Below, one piece after another: positions 9,674 through 17,407 of a DNA stretch of 26,197 nucleotides. The position numbers were made by a program, and so were the translations under genes. This DNA is from an uncultured Clostridia bacterium (GTDB lineage: Bacteria; Bacillota; Clostridia; UBA1381). Position 1 is the stretch's first letter. Each line of letters opens with the position of its first letter. The stretch lies in the NCBI GenBank assembly GCA_944391635.1, contig CALXUL010000189.1, positions 1 through 26,197 on the forward strand. The letters run 5' to 3'. The notes under the pieces were generated by a model, which searched no databases, was not told the DNA's origin, and worked only from the letters and a program-made list of their open reading frames with translations.

Positions 9674-10482
9674 TTAAGGACATTACAATTGGTCAGTATA
9701 TTGCCGGAAACAGTCCTATACATAAGATGGACGCAAGAATAAAAATACTTTGTGCGTTTTATTTTATAGTGTTATTGTTTGTTATAAGAAATCCTGTTCA
9801 GTATGCAGTTATCACGCTTTTTATAGCATTTATGGTAAAATTGTCGGGAGTAGCGCTGAAATTTATTCTGCGAGGACTAAAACCAATGCTGTTTATATTG
9901 CTGTTTACTGTGATAATCAATATTTTTATGACGCCGGGAGAACCTATTTTTGAATTAGATATATTTTCCTGGACTTTAAGTATAACAAAAGAGGGTGTAG
10001 TAACCGGCATTTATATGCTTTTAAGGCTTATATATCTTGTAATAGGCACGTCTATACTGACGCTTACCACATCCCCATTGATGCTTACCGACGGAATAGA
10101 AAAAATACTGTCACCGTTTAGAGTTATAAAGGTTCCGGCGCATGAAATCGCCATGATGATGACAATAGCAATAAGATTTATCCCTACTCTTGCGGAAGAG
10201 GCTGACAAGATAATGAAGGCCCAGACGGCAAGGGGGGCAGACTTTGAAAGCGGAAGCATTATGCGTCGTGCAAAGGCAATGATACCTCTGTTGGTGCCGC
10301 TTTTTGTGAGTGCGTTCAGGCGTGCTGACGAGCTTGCGGTGGCAATGGATGCAAGATGCTATCATGGCGGCAAAAACCGCACCAGGATGAAACAGATGAA
10401 AATGAGCCGGTATGACATTTATGCCGGTATAGTATTTTTTGTGTTGAGCGCAATTTTAGCAATAGCTATGATTGCATTTTAA
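9670..10482 (+). CDS. ecfT: EcfT, transmembrane coupling subunit of the ECF transporter
   Basis: EcfT is the integral membrane scaffold linking the EcfA1/EcfA2 dimer to substrate-binding S-components. The protein has 270 residues with several hydrophobic helices, including segments around residues 25-65, 75-95, 105-125 and a final C-terminal helix. The two coupling-helix Ala-Arg motifs are visible as AQTARGADF and MDARCYHGG. They are the EcfT hallmark that docks on the ATPases. The ATG at 9670 is preferred over an in-frame TTG at 9649 because it follows GGGAGGAG closely and forms the ATGA overlap with ecfA2. The 3' end contains the -35 region of the truA promoter. Confidence 0.92.
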   Translation: MIKDITIGQYIAGNSPIHKMDARIKILCAFYFIVLLFVIRNPVQYAVITLFIAFMVKLSGVALKFILRGLKPMLFILLFTVIINIFMTPGEPIFELDIFSWTLSITKEGVVTGIYMLLRLIYLVIGTSILTLTTSPLMLTDGIEKILSPFRVIKVPAHEIAMMMTIAIRFIPTLAEEADKIMKAQTARGADFESGSIMRRAKAMIPLLVPLFVSAFRRADELAVAMDARCYHGGKNRTRMKQMKMSRYDIYAGIVFFVLSAILAIAMIAF

Positions 10483-10500
10483 AAAGTTATGTGCTATAAT
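10472..10500 (+). promoter_or_regulatory. SigA-type promoter with extended -10, predicting a leaderless truA mRNA
   Basis: TTGCAT (10472-10477) is separated by 17 bp from a perfect TATAAT (10495-10500), which is preceded by TGC, giving an extended -10. With T10500 at position -7, the expected +1 is 10507. That is the A of the ATG giving the canonical TruA N-terminus. No Shine-Dalgarno sequence precedes that ATG or the in-frame ATG at 10489. The element overlaps the end of ecfT. Confidence 0.6.
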
Positions 10501-10506
10501 GAACGT

Positions 10507-11244
10507 ATGCAAAATATTAAATTGATATTACAGTTTGATGGAAGCGCCTACCACGGCTGGCAAAAGCAGAAAAATGCTGTAACTATTCAGGAAATAATAG
10601 AGCGGGCGCTTTTTGATATTACGGGGGAAGAAGTGACAGTCACAGGCTGCGGACGAACCGACAGCGGAGTGCATGCCAAGGGGTATGTGTGTAATTTTAA
10701 AACCGGTGCATCTATTCCTCCCGAACGTTTCGCATATGCGCTTGATGCAAGGTTGCCGGAGGATATTGTTTGTATTGCCTCTGGTGCTGTCGATATGAAT
10801 TTTGATGCAAAGCGCAGCGCGAAAGCGAAAAAATACACATATTTGATTCTTAATTCCGAGTTCCCGGATGTATTTCTCCGAAATCGAAGCTGGCACTATA
10901 AGTATCCGCTTGACATTATAAAAATGCAGAATGCCGCAAAGTATTTTGTGGGTGAGCATGACTTTGTAGGTTTTGCCTCAAGCGGATATACAGTAAAAAC
11001 CACAGTAAGGACAATCTATTCGTTGGAAGTTTCACAAAAAGGGGATTTAATTCAAATTGATGTATGCGGAAATGGCTTTTTATATAATATGGTACGAATA
11101 ATAACGGGGACGCTTTTATTTTGCGGAGCTGGACGTATTGAGGCAGACAGTATACCCGAAATAATAATCTCCCGTGACCGGAGCCGTGCGGGTATAACAG
11201 CACCCCCAGGCGGACTTTATCTTTCGGAGGTTTTTTATAAATGA
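10507..11244 (+). CDS. truA: TruA, tRNA pseudouridine(38-40) synthase
   Basis: TruA converts uridines 38-40 of the anticodon stem-loop of many tRNAs to pseudouridine. The 245-residue protein begins MQNIKLILQFDGSAYHGWQ, the conserved TruA opening. It has the catalytic motif CGRTDSGVHAKG with the nucleophilic Asp at residue 52. The C-terminal GNGFLYNMVRIITGTLL and PPGGLYL segments are also typical. I chose the ATG at 10507 rather than 10489 because homologues start at this residue and the predicted transcription start falls on it. The TGA overlaps the next ATG (ATGA at 11241-11244). The ecfA1-ecfA2-ecfT-truA order is a common Firmicutes arrangement, usually found next to ribosomal protein genes, which are absent here. 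Confidence 0.94.
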   Translation: MQNIKLILQFDGSAYHGWQKQKNAVTIQEIIERALFDITGEEVTVTGCGRTDSGVHAKGYVCNFKTGASIPPERFAYALDARLPEDIVCIASGAVDMNFDAKRSAKAKKYTYLILNSEFPDVFLRNRSWHYKYPLDIIKMQNAAKYFVGEHDFVGFASSGYTVKTTVRTIYSLEVSQKGDLIQIDVCGNGFLYNMVRIITGTLLFCGAGRIEADSIPEIIISRDRSRAGITAPPGGLYLSEVFYK

Positions 11245-12554
11245 AGAAGAAGGGTGGAATAGGGCGGATATTTGCAGTATTGCTGCTGCTTTTTGCAGTA
11301 TGTGTTTTTGCTGTGTTTGCGTCTGGGACAAAGATAGCATTTATAGAAAACTATACATATAATTTTAAGATGAATATGTTAGCACTGACACGTATGTTTA
11401 ATATACAGCTTTCTGAACCGATAGAGGAATTTTTGCAGGATTTATCAACTCCGGAACCCTCAGAAGAACCTCAACAGGAAGAGTCGGATTCCCAGGATGC
11501 CGGCACACAGACAGAATCCGAGATTGAAGATGTGGAGGATATTCCCGAAGTAGAATTTACTGAGCAGAAACTGGAGAATAAAGAGGCGGTGGGAACACCG
11601 GTGGCTTTGACAAATGCCGCCTCCGCAAAGTATGCAAAATACCGTGATTATATCCTGTGTGTAAGTGAAACAAGGATAATTGCATATGACAATAGCGGCA
11701 GAGAGTTATGGACGGTAGGCATACATATGTCTAATCCTATATTGAGCGTTAACGGTAATTATTATATGGTTGCAGAGGGCGGAGGCAGGAAAATTTCGCT
11801 ATTTGACGGGAAAAATAAAATTTATGAAGCCGAAGCTGACGGTTCGATAAAAAATGCGTCGGTTTCCGCAAATGCTGATGTAGCAGTTGTATCAGAGAAG
11901 GAAAATTATAAAGGAGCGGTTATTGTAATAAACAAAAACGGTGACCGAGTTTTCAGTTGGAATTCAGGTTCGGACAGTGTGATTGATGCAGATATCGCTG
12001 CGGCGTCCAGACAGCTTGCAGTATCTCTACTGAATACTGAGGGCGGCGCAAAATCCCGTGTGCTTCTTTTTGATATTTCAAAAGGTGAAAATCAGTATGA
12101 GCAGGAGTTTAATGATGCTATTGTTTTTGATGTAGATTACTTGGGCGAAGTGCTTAATGTATTTGCCGACAATAAAGTTTGCGGTATGTCACAGAAAGGC
12201 AAAATTTTATGGGAATTGGAGTATACACAGCGTCAGCTTATCAGATACAGTGTGGATGATAATGGGTATAAGATACTGCTTTCGGATAACAGCAATACAC
12301 CTCAAATTGAGGTGATTACGGGACGCGGAAAACAGAAATCAGTAATATCTCCGGATGTTTTGCCTGATTGTCTTAATATAAACTCAGGAGTAATAGCGTA
12401 TAACAAAGACAGAGATATTATTTTGTCGAATGTTTCGGGCAAGCAGCAGAAAGTTTATAGCTGTACTCGTGAGATAAGGGATGTTTATATAATAGACAGC
12501 GACCATGTGGTGGTAGTGTATAATTCGGGGCTTGATTTTATAAAATTTATATAG
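11241..12554 (+). CDS. Membrane-anchored beta-propeller-like protein (DUF5711-like)
   Basis: This 437-residue protein has a basic N-terminus and a single hydrophobic segment (about residues 8-28), then an extracytoplasmic part. A low-complexity Glu/Ser/Pro/Gln linker follows at about residues 68-115. The remaining 320 residues show repeated beta-strand blocks of the type seen in PQQ-like or WD-like propellers: RIIAYDNSGRELWTVG, KISLFDGKNKIYEAEADG, VIVINKNGDRVFSW, KVCGMSQKGKILWELEY. The pattern resembles the uncharacterised DUF5711 family of Clostridia. I recall that assignment from the pattern and have not verified it. GGAGG at 11226-11230 lies inside truA, and the start overlaps the truA stop. 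The cvpA-like gene follows at 9 nt, suggesting a two-gene envelope unit. Function unknown. Confidence 0.75.
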   Translation: MKKKGGIGRIFAVLLLLFAVCVFAVFASGTKIAFIENYTYNFKMNMLALTRMFNIQLSEPIEEFLQDLSTPEPSEEPQQEESDSQDAGTQTESEIEDVEDIPEVEFTEQKLENKEAVGTPVALTNAASAKYAKYRDYILCVSETRIIAYDNSGRELWTVGIHMSNPILSVNGNYYMVAEGGGRKISLFDGKNKIYEAEADGSIKNASVSANADVAVVSEKENYKGAVIVINKNGDRVFSWNSGSDSVIDADIAAASRQLAVSLLNTEGGAKSRVLLFDISKGENQYEQEFNDAIVFDVDYLGEVLNVFADNKVCGMSQKGKILWELEYTQRQLIRYSVDDNGYKILLSDNSNTPQIEVITGRGKQKSVISPDVLPDCLNINSGVIAYNKDRDIILSNVSGKQQKVYSCTREIRDVYIIDSDHVVVVYNSGLDFIKFI

Positions 12555-12563
12555 GAGGATCAA

Positions 12564-13265
12564 ATGCATTATTTACTTGACCTTGCACTGATAGCAGTTG
12601 TTACATCTGCGGTTATGATAGCAAAACGCAAGGGATTTATAAAGTCATCATATAATGTTTTGTCACTTATAATAACAGCAGTGCTTATTCTTTCTCTACA
12701 GCAGCCGTTTTGCGATTATCTTGCCAAGTCTGCGCTTGGTGAGACTGTGCGAGAGAAGGTAGAAGAACAGGTTTTGGGTACTGCCGCTTCTGAAGAGATG
12801 GAAATTCAAGACGCAGAGGATGCCCAGACAGCCGTGAAAGTCGGAGAAATGATGGGACTGCCGGAATTTCTGATGCGTTTTTTGGATGAAAAACTTGAAA
12901 AACAGACCGAAGCTGTTGAAAATATGAAAAATAATGCATTGGAGGTTCTGACCGATACTGTTACTGAGATGATTTTAAAGATTATCTCCATACTGCTACT
13001 GTTTATATTGGTAAGAGTAGGGGTATTTTTACTGCTTCATATTCTTGAGGCGTTATTTAAACTTCCTGTGCTAAACGGTATAAATTCATTTCTTGGGATG
13101 ATAATAGGCGCCGTAAACGGGCTTTTGATTGTATATATAATATGCGCGCTGTTTACACTGCTTGCTCCGACCGAGAGTATGGGGCAAATCGGAGAGGCAA
13201 TAGACAAAACGCTTATTCTTAAATATTTTTATAATAATAATTTACTAATTGAGCTTTTTATATAA
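12564..13265 (+). CDS. CvpA family membrane protein
   Basis: This 233-residue membrane protein has hydrophobic segments at about residues 3-20, 27-46, 135-160 and 172-200. The last pair (ILVRVGVFLLLHILEALF and GINSFLGMIIGAVNGLLIV) carries the G-x-x-x-G-rich helix pattern of the colicin V production (CvpA) family. Between the second and third helices is a charged, probably coiled-coil stretch of about 85 residues, so the protein is longer than the usual 160-180. Family members are widespread but poorly understood; they are linked to envelope homeostasis. AGGAGG (12553-12558) overlaps the stop of the preceding propeller gene. Confidence 0.75.
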   Translation: MHYLLDLALIAVVTSAVMIAKRKGFIKSSYNVLSLIITAVLILSLQQPFCDYLAKSALGETVREKVEEQVLGTAASEEMEIQDAEDAQTAVKVGEMMGLPEFLMRFLDEKLEKQTEAVENMKNNALEVLTDTVTEMILKIISILLLFILVRVGVFLLLHILEALFKLPVLNGINSFLGMIIGAVNGLLIVYIICALFTLLAPTESMGQIGEAIDKTLILKYFYNNNLLIELFI

Positions 13266-13284
13266 TGTGAAAGGGTGATAAAAG

Positions 13285-14946
13285 ATGTATTCAGATATTG
13301 TAAAAAAGGGTGTGGAAAAAACTCCTCACAGATCACTGTTTAAAGCGGCTGGTTTTACAGAAGAGGAGCTTGCAAGACCGCTTATAGGCGTAGTTAGTGC
13401 AAAAAATGAAATTATACCGGGACATGTCCATTTGGATAAGATTGCTGAGGCAGTAAAAACAGGTGTCAGAATGGCAGGCGGAACACCGATAGAATTTCCG
13501 GCAATTGGCGTATGTGACGGTATAGCAATGGGTCATGTGGGGATGAAATATTCACTTGCATCAAGAGAACTGATAGCTGATTCAATTGAGGCTATGACAA
13601 TAGCACATGGGTTTGATGCGCTTGTACTTATTCCTAACTGTGATAAAATAGTTCCGGCAATGCTTATGGCGGCTGCCCGTCTTAATAAGCCGGCAATTAT
13701 TATAAGCGGCGGTCCGATGCTGTCGATAAAGTATAAAGAAAAGTTCCGTGACCTTAATACGACTTTCGAGGCGATTGGTGCGTTTAAAGCAGGAAAAATC
13801 GACGAAGATGAGGTTACTGCACTTGAGAATTCGGCATGTCCTTCCTGCGGAAGCTGTTCGGGAATGTTTACGGCAAACTCAATGAACTGTCTGTCCGAAG
13901 TACTTGGAATGGCGCTTCCCGGAAACGGTACTGTTCCGGCTGTATATTCTGAGAGAATACGTCTTGCAAAACAGAGCGGTATGAAGATAATGGAACTTCT
14001 TGAAAATGACATTAAACCACGTGATATTATGACAGCCGATGCGTTTTATAATGCACTAAGGGTAGATATGGCGCTTGGCTGCTCAACAAATTCGATGCTT
14101 CATCTTCCTGCGATTGCCGCAGAAGCAAAGGTTGAGGTAAATCTTGATATGGCAAATGAGATAAGCTCTAAGACTCCGAATCTATGCCATCTTGCACCGG
14201 CAGGAGAATATCATATTCAGGATTTGTACGCAGCAGGCGGTATCCCTGCTGTTATGAATGAGTTGTCAAAAAAGAATTTGTTAAAGCTTGATTTGACGAC
14301 AGTTACAGGTAAAACTGTGGGTGAGAATATTAAGAATGCAAAGGTTCTGGATTATGACGTTATAAGACCGATTGATAATCCGTACTCACAAACCGGTGGA
14401 ATCGCGGTATTAAAGGGAAGTATGGGCGAACTTGGTGTAGTAAAGCGCAGCGCTGTTGCAAAAGAAATGTTAAAGCATACAGGTCCTGCTAAGGTATTTG
14501 ACAGCGAGGATGAAGCTATTGCGGCAATTTATGCCGGGAAGATTGAAAAGGGTGATGTTGTTGTTATCCGTTATGAAGGACCTAAAGGCGGACCGGGAAT
14601 GCGCGAGATGCTGTCACCAACTTCTGCTATATGCGGAATGGGTCTTGATAAGGATCTTGCGTTGATAACTGACGGACGTTTTTCTGGTGCGACAAGAGGC
14701 GCAGCTATTGGGCATGTATGTCCTGAAGCGGTTGACGGTGGTCCGATTGCATTTGTTCGTGACGGAGATCTGATTGAGATAGATATAGATGCGTGTGTTT
14801 TAAACCTTCTTGTAAGCGAGGAAGAACTTGCAAAACGCCGCGAGGGCTGGAAGCCTAATGAGCCAAAGGTAAAAACCGGATATTTAAATAGATACAGAAA
14901 GTTAGTGTCATCAGCAAAGTATGGTGCAGTTATGAGCGATAATTAA
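13285..14946 (+). CDS. ilvD: IlvD, dihydroxy-acid dehydratase
   Basis: IlvD catalyses the third common step of valine, isoleucine and leucine synthesis, dehydrating 2,3-dihydroxy-3-methyl acids to 2-keto acids with an iron-sulfur cluster. The 553-residue protein is of normal length. It shows the family signatures GVCDGIAMGHVGM, IPNCDKIVPAMLMAA (cluster Cys), CPSCGSCSGMFTANSMNC (cluster Cys) and the C-terminal TDGRFSGATRGAAIGHV. AAAGGGTGA just upstream supports the ATG at 13285. No other branched-chain amino acid gene lies in the window; its neighbours are a cvpA-like gene and rho, an unusual setting. A TATAAT at 13261-13266 has no convincing -35. Confidence 0.96.
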   Translation: MYSDIVKKGVEKTPHRSLFKAAGFTEEELARPLIGVVSAKNEIIPGHVHLDKIAEAVKTGVRMAGGTPIEFPAIGVCDGIAMGHVGMKYSLASRELIADSIEAMTIAHGFDALVLIPNCDKIVPAMLMAAARLNKPAIIISGGPMLSIKYKEKFRDLNTTFEAIGAFKAGKIDEDEVTALENSACPSCGSCSGMFTANSMNCLSEVLGMALPGNGTVPAVYSERIRLAKQSGMKIMELLENDIKPRDIMTADAFYNALRVDMALGCSTNSMLHLPAIAAEAKVEVNLDMANEISSKTPNLCHLAPAGEYHIQDLYAAGGIPAVMNELSKKNLLKLDLTTVTGKTVGENIKNAKVLDYDVIRPIDNPYSQTGGIAVLKGSMGELGVVKRSAVAKEMLKHTGPAKVFDSEDEAIAAIYAGKIEKGDVVVIRYEGPKGGPGMREMLSPTSAICGMGLDKDLALITDGRFSGATRGAAIGHVCPEAVDGGPIAFVRDGDLIEIDIDACVLNLLVSEEELAKRREGWKPNEPKVKTGYLNRYRKLVSSAKYGAVMSDN

Positions 14947-14957
14947 GGAGTGTGTAT

Positions 14958-16265
14958 ATGGAGGAACAAAGAGAGCTCGAAAGAAAGACAAAAGAAGAGT
15001 TAAAACAAATAGCTCAGGGTCTGGGAATAGAAAAGCTCTCGGCGCTCAAAAAAAATGAGCTGATAGAGCTGATTATACAAAAACGGGCAGAGAACGCCCA
15101 AAAAGAAAACGAGAAAAAGAAACCCGAGAAAAAACAGCGTCCGGCTGATGTGGTAGAGGTTTGTGGCGTGCTTGATGTTATGGCGGATGGGTTTGGGTTC
15201 TTGAGATTTGAAAATTTCAGACCAGGAGAGAATGATGTTTATGTTTCTCCTACACAGATAAAGCGTTTCGGACTTAAGACCGGCGATGAAATAACAGGTG
15301 ACAGCCGTCCATCGCAGGATGATGATAAATATTCGCCGCTTTTATATGTGCGACGAATCAATGGTGACCCACTTGAAATAGCGTTGAAGCGTAAAAGTTT
15401 TGAAAAACTGACGCCTATTTATCCTAAATGCCGGCTAAGTCTTGATACGGGAGATTCAGGGCTTATTGCATCACGGATTGTGGATATATTTGCTCCGATT
15501 GGAAAAGGGCAGAGAGGGATGATTGTTGCGCCTCCCAAGGCAGGTAAAACGACCTTGATAAAGCAGATCGCACAGTCTATTTCCTTTAATTATCCTGAAA
15601 TAAAGCTGATAGTTCTTCTGATAGACGAGCGCCCGGAAGAAGTTACCGATATGAGAAGGTCAATAAAAGGCGATGTTATACATTCTACTTTTGACCAGAC
15701 GCCCGAAAACCACACAAAGGTTGCGGAAATGGTGCTTGAGCGTGCGATGCGTTTGGTAGAGCAGAAAAAAGATGTTGTAATCTTGCTTGATTCGATAACC
15801 AGGCTTGCCAGAGCATATAATCTGACGGTTACGCCTACAGGCAGGACACTTTCGGGCGGACTTGACCCGGATGCGCTTATAAAGCCGAAAAAATTTTTTG
15901 GCGCGGCAAGGAATATAGAAGAGGGCGGAAGTCTTACTATACTTGCCACAGCTCTTGTTGAAACAGGAAGCAGGATGGATGAGGTTATTTTTGAGGAATT
16001 TAAGGGTACAGGCAATATGGAACTGAAGCTTGACAGAACTCTTCAGGAACGCAGGATATTTCCGGCGATTGACATACTAAAATCTGGTACACGCCGTGAG
16101 GAGGATTTGCTAAAGCCTTATGAGCAGGAAGCTGCCTGGATTATACGCCGTGAGCTGGGCAGACAGAACCCGATAGATGCTGCCGCGGCAGTTATAGAAC
16201 AGTTAAGACTATCCGAAACGAACGAGGAGTTTTGCCGGACGGTAATGCGTAAGAAGCAAAGATGA
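14958..16265 (+). CDS. rho: Rho, transcription termination factor
   Basis: Rho is the hexameric RNA-dependent ATPase that terminates untranslated transcription. The protein has 435 residues. The N-terminal Rho_N/SAP-like helical domain covers about residues 5-45, followed by a short Lys/Glu-rich linker (about 46-61). The cold-shock-type RNA-binding domain includes GFGFLRF (about residues 62-130). The RecA-like ATPase has Walker A APPKAGKTTL (181-190), Walker B VVILLDSITRLARAYN, the secondary RNA-binding loops and the GTGNMELKLDR/LQERRIFPAID region near the C-terminus. AAGGAG at 14945-14950 is 7 nt from the ATG at 14958 but only 1 nt from the in-frame GTG at 14952, so the ATG is chosen. It follows ilvD at 11 nt and precedes the arsR-like gene at 17 nt. 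Confidence 0.96.
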   Translation: MEEQRELERKTKEELKQIAQGLGIEKLSALKKNELIELIIQKRAENAQKENEKKKPEKKQRPADVVEVCGVLDVMADGFGFLRFENFRPGENDVYVSPTQIKRFGLKTGDEITGDSRPSQDDDKYSPLLYVRRINGDPLEIALKRKSFEKLTPIYPKCRLSLDTGDSGLIASRIVDIFAPIGKGQRGMIVAPPKAGKTTLIKQIAQSISFNYPEIKLIVLLIDERPEEVTDMRRSIKGDVIHSTFDQTPENHTKVAEMVLERAMRLVEQKKDVVILLDSITRLARAYNLTVTPTGRTLSGGLDPDALIKPKKFFGAARNIEEGGSLTILATALVETGSRMDEVIFEEFKGTGNMELKLDRTLQERRIFPAIDILKSGTRREEDLLKPYEQEAAWIIRRELGRQNPIDAAAAVIEQLRLSETNEEFCRTVMRKKQR

Positions 16266-16282
16266 TAAGGGAGGCGGAATAG

Positions 16283-16633
16283 GTGGAGGATACAAAATGT
16301 GTTCGCTGCAGTTATAACACCCAGATTATTGACCGTTTGAAAAGCCAGGAACCGTCGGAAGAAATGGTCAATAGATTATCCGAGGTATTTAAGGTTTTTG
16401 GCGACGTGACAAGAATACGAATACTCTGGCTGTTATTTGACAGTGAAATATGCGTTTTTGACATAGCCCAGCGGCTTGGGATGACGCAGTCCGCCATTAG
16501 TCATCAACTTAGGATACTCAAAAATGCGCGGCTTGTGAAAGCGCGCAGGAACGGTAAAAACACTTTCTATTCGCTTGATGATGACCATGTAAAAAGGATT
16601 ATCGAGCAGGGAATTATCCATATTAATGAATAA
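16283..16633 (+). CDS. ArsR/SmtB-family metal-responsive repressor, zinc-type
   Basis: This 116-residue winged-helix repressor has the helix-turn-helix region AQRLGMTQSAISHQLRILK and wing KARRNGKNTFYSL. Two metal sites known from the family are visible. The alpha-5 (zinc) site D-x-H-x10-H-x2-E is Asp100, His102, His113 and Glu116, the last residue, and matches the SmtB spacing. The alpha-3N site consists of Cys6 and Cys9 near the N-terminus plus Cys57 and Asp60 in ICVFD, matching CadC/SmtB. Zn(II), perhaps also Cd(II), sensing is inferred. GTG is the start, with AAGGGAGG at 16267-16274, 8 nt upstream. No metal transporter or efflux gene lies in the window, so the target is elsewhere. It is last in the rho unit, just before the terminator. 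Confidence 0.88.
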   Translation: MEDTKCVRCSYNTQIIDRLKSQEPSEEMVNRLSEVFKVFGDVTRIRILWLLFDSEICVFDIAQRLGMTQSAISHQLRILKNARLVKARRNGKNTFYSLDDDHVKRIIEQGIIHINE

Positions 16634-16673
16634 AAAAGAAGCGTTTTGAATGAAAATCAAAACGCTTCTTTTT
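16633..16673. terminator. Bidirectional intrinsic terminator between the arsR-like and ttcA-like genes
   Basis: A perfect 17-bp inverted repeat (16633-16649 and 16657-16673) encloses a 7-nt loop. The core GAAGCGTTTTGA pairs with TCAAAACGCTTC. The stem starts with A residues and ends with T residues, giving a U-tract in either direction. It can therefore terminate the plus-strand rho/arsR unit and the converging minus-strand HD-recX-rimO-pgsA-ttcA operon. The right arm overlaps the first bases of the ttcA-like stop codon (16672-16674). Confidence 0.93.
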
Positions 16674-17394
16674 ATGTTAAGTCAGATTTTTTCCAGCCAT
16701 TTATGCCGCTGTTGGTAATGCCTGTAAAAATACGTTTTTTAAGACCCGGAAAAGTACTTTTTTCAAGAAATGAAATAATTTCTTTCATGTCTTGCCTTTT
16801 AGAGATGCCGTCTTGGGGACAGCCGCTTTTTTTTACCGGGAAATTAAGGCGTTTTGCAGCGCCGCGTATATCACCTTCCCGTACGTAAATCATTGGGCGT
16901 ATGGTGAAAAGATTTGTGCGGTCAAGATATGTTACCGGTGCAAAACAGTTAATTCTGCCTTCGTATAAAAGACTTAGCATAAAGGTTTCCAAAACATCAT
17001 CATTATGATGTCCCAAGGCAACACGCTGACAACCGTATTTTATGGCAAGGTCATTCAGTGCACCACGCCACAGTTTGGCACACAGTGAACAGGGATTAGT
17101 TTCTTTTCTTATATCAAAAACAACCTCGCGGATATTTGTAGGTTTAACATGGTATTCTATTCCAAGATTTTTACAGAATTCCGATATGTCGGAAAAATCG
17201 TCTTCTCCGCTTAAATCAAGAGTAAGACCTACGGTAGTAAATTTTTTGGGATAGTATCTTGAAAGTGCGGCAAGAGATGCTGCTAACGCAAGGGAATCCT
17301 TGCCGCCTGAAATTCCGACAGCAACACGGTCACCGTCTTTTATCATATCATAATCTTCAATTGCACGTCTAACTAAGCTTGTTATATGTTTCAA
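16672..17394 (-). CDS. TtcA-like tRNA 2-thiocytidine synthetase family (PP-loop ATPase)
   Basis: This 240-residue N-type ATP pyrophosphatase has the PP-loop SGGKDS (residues 29-34). It also has the TtcA family cysteines: Cys102 and Cys105 in PCSLCAKLWRG and Cys192 in KKSGCPQD. In E. coli TtcA the equivalent C-x2-C and distal Cys hold the [4Fe-4S] cluster for s2C32 formation in tRNA. GHHNDDVLETFMLSL is the conserved adenylation-domain segment. The protein is shorter than E. coli TtcA (about 311), so a related thiolation role is possible. The TTG start is supported by AAAGGAG on the minus strand (17403-17409), 8 nt away and overlapping the pgsA stop. Last gene of the minus-strand operon. Confidence 0.82.
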   Translation of the reverse strand: MKHITSLVRRAIEDYDMIKDGDRVAVGISGGKDSLALAASLAALSRYYPKKFTTVGLTLDLSGEDDFSDISEFCKNLGIEYHVKPTNIREVVFDIRKETNPCSLCAKLWRGALNDLAIKYGCQRVALGHHNDDVLETFMLSLLYEGRINCFAPVTYLDRTNLFTIRPMIYVREGDIRGAAKRLNFPVKKSGCPQDGISKRQDMKEIISFLEKSTFPGLKKRIFTGITNSGINGWKKSDLT

Positions 17395-17407
17395 TGCCGC
17401 AACTCCT

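Noticed and set aside
13261..13266. TATAAT just upstream of ilvD as a promoter
   Set aside because: No acceptable -35 at 16-18 bp; the sequence there is A/T-rich and lies at the 3' end of the cvpA-like gene.
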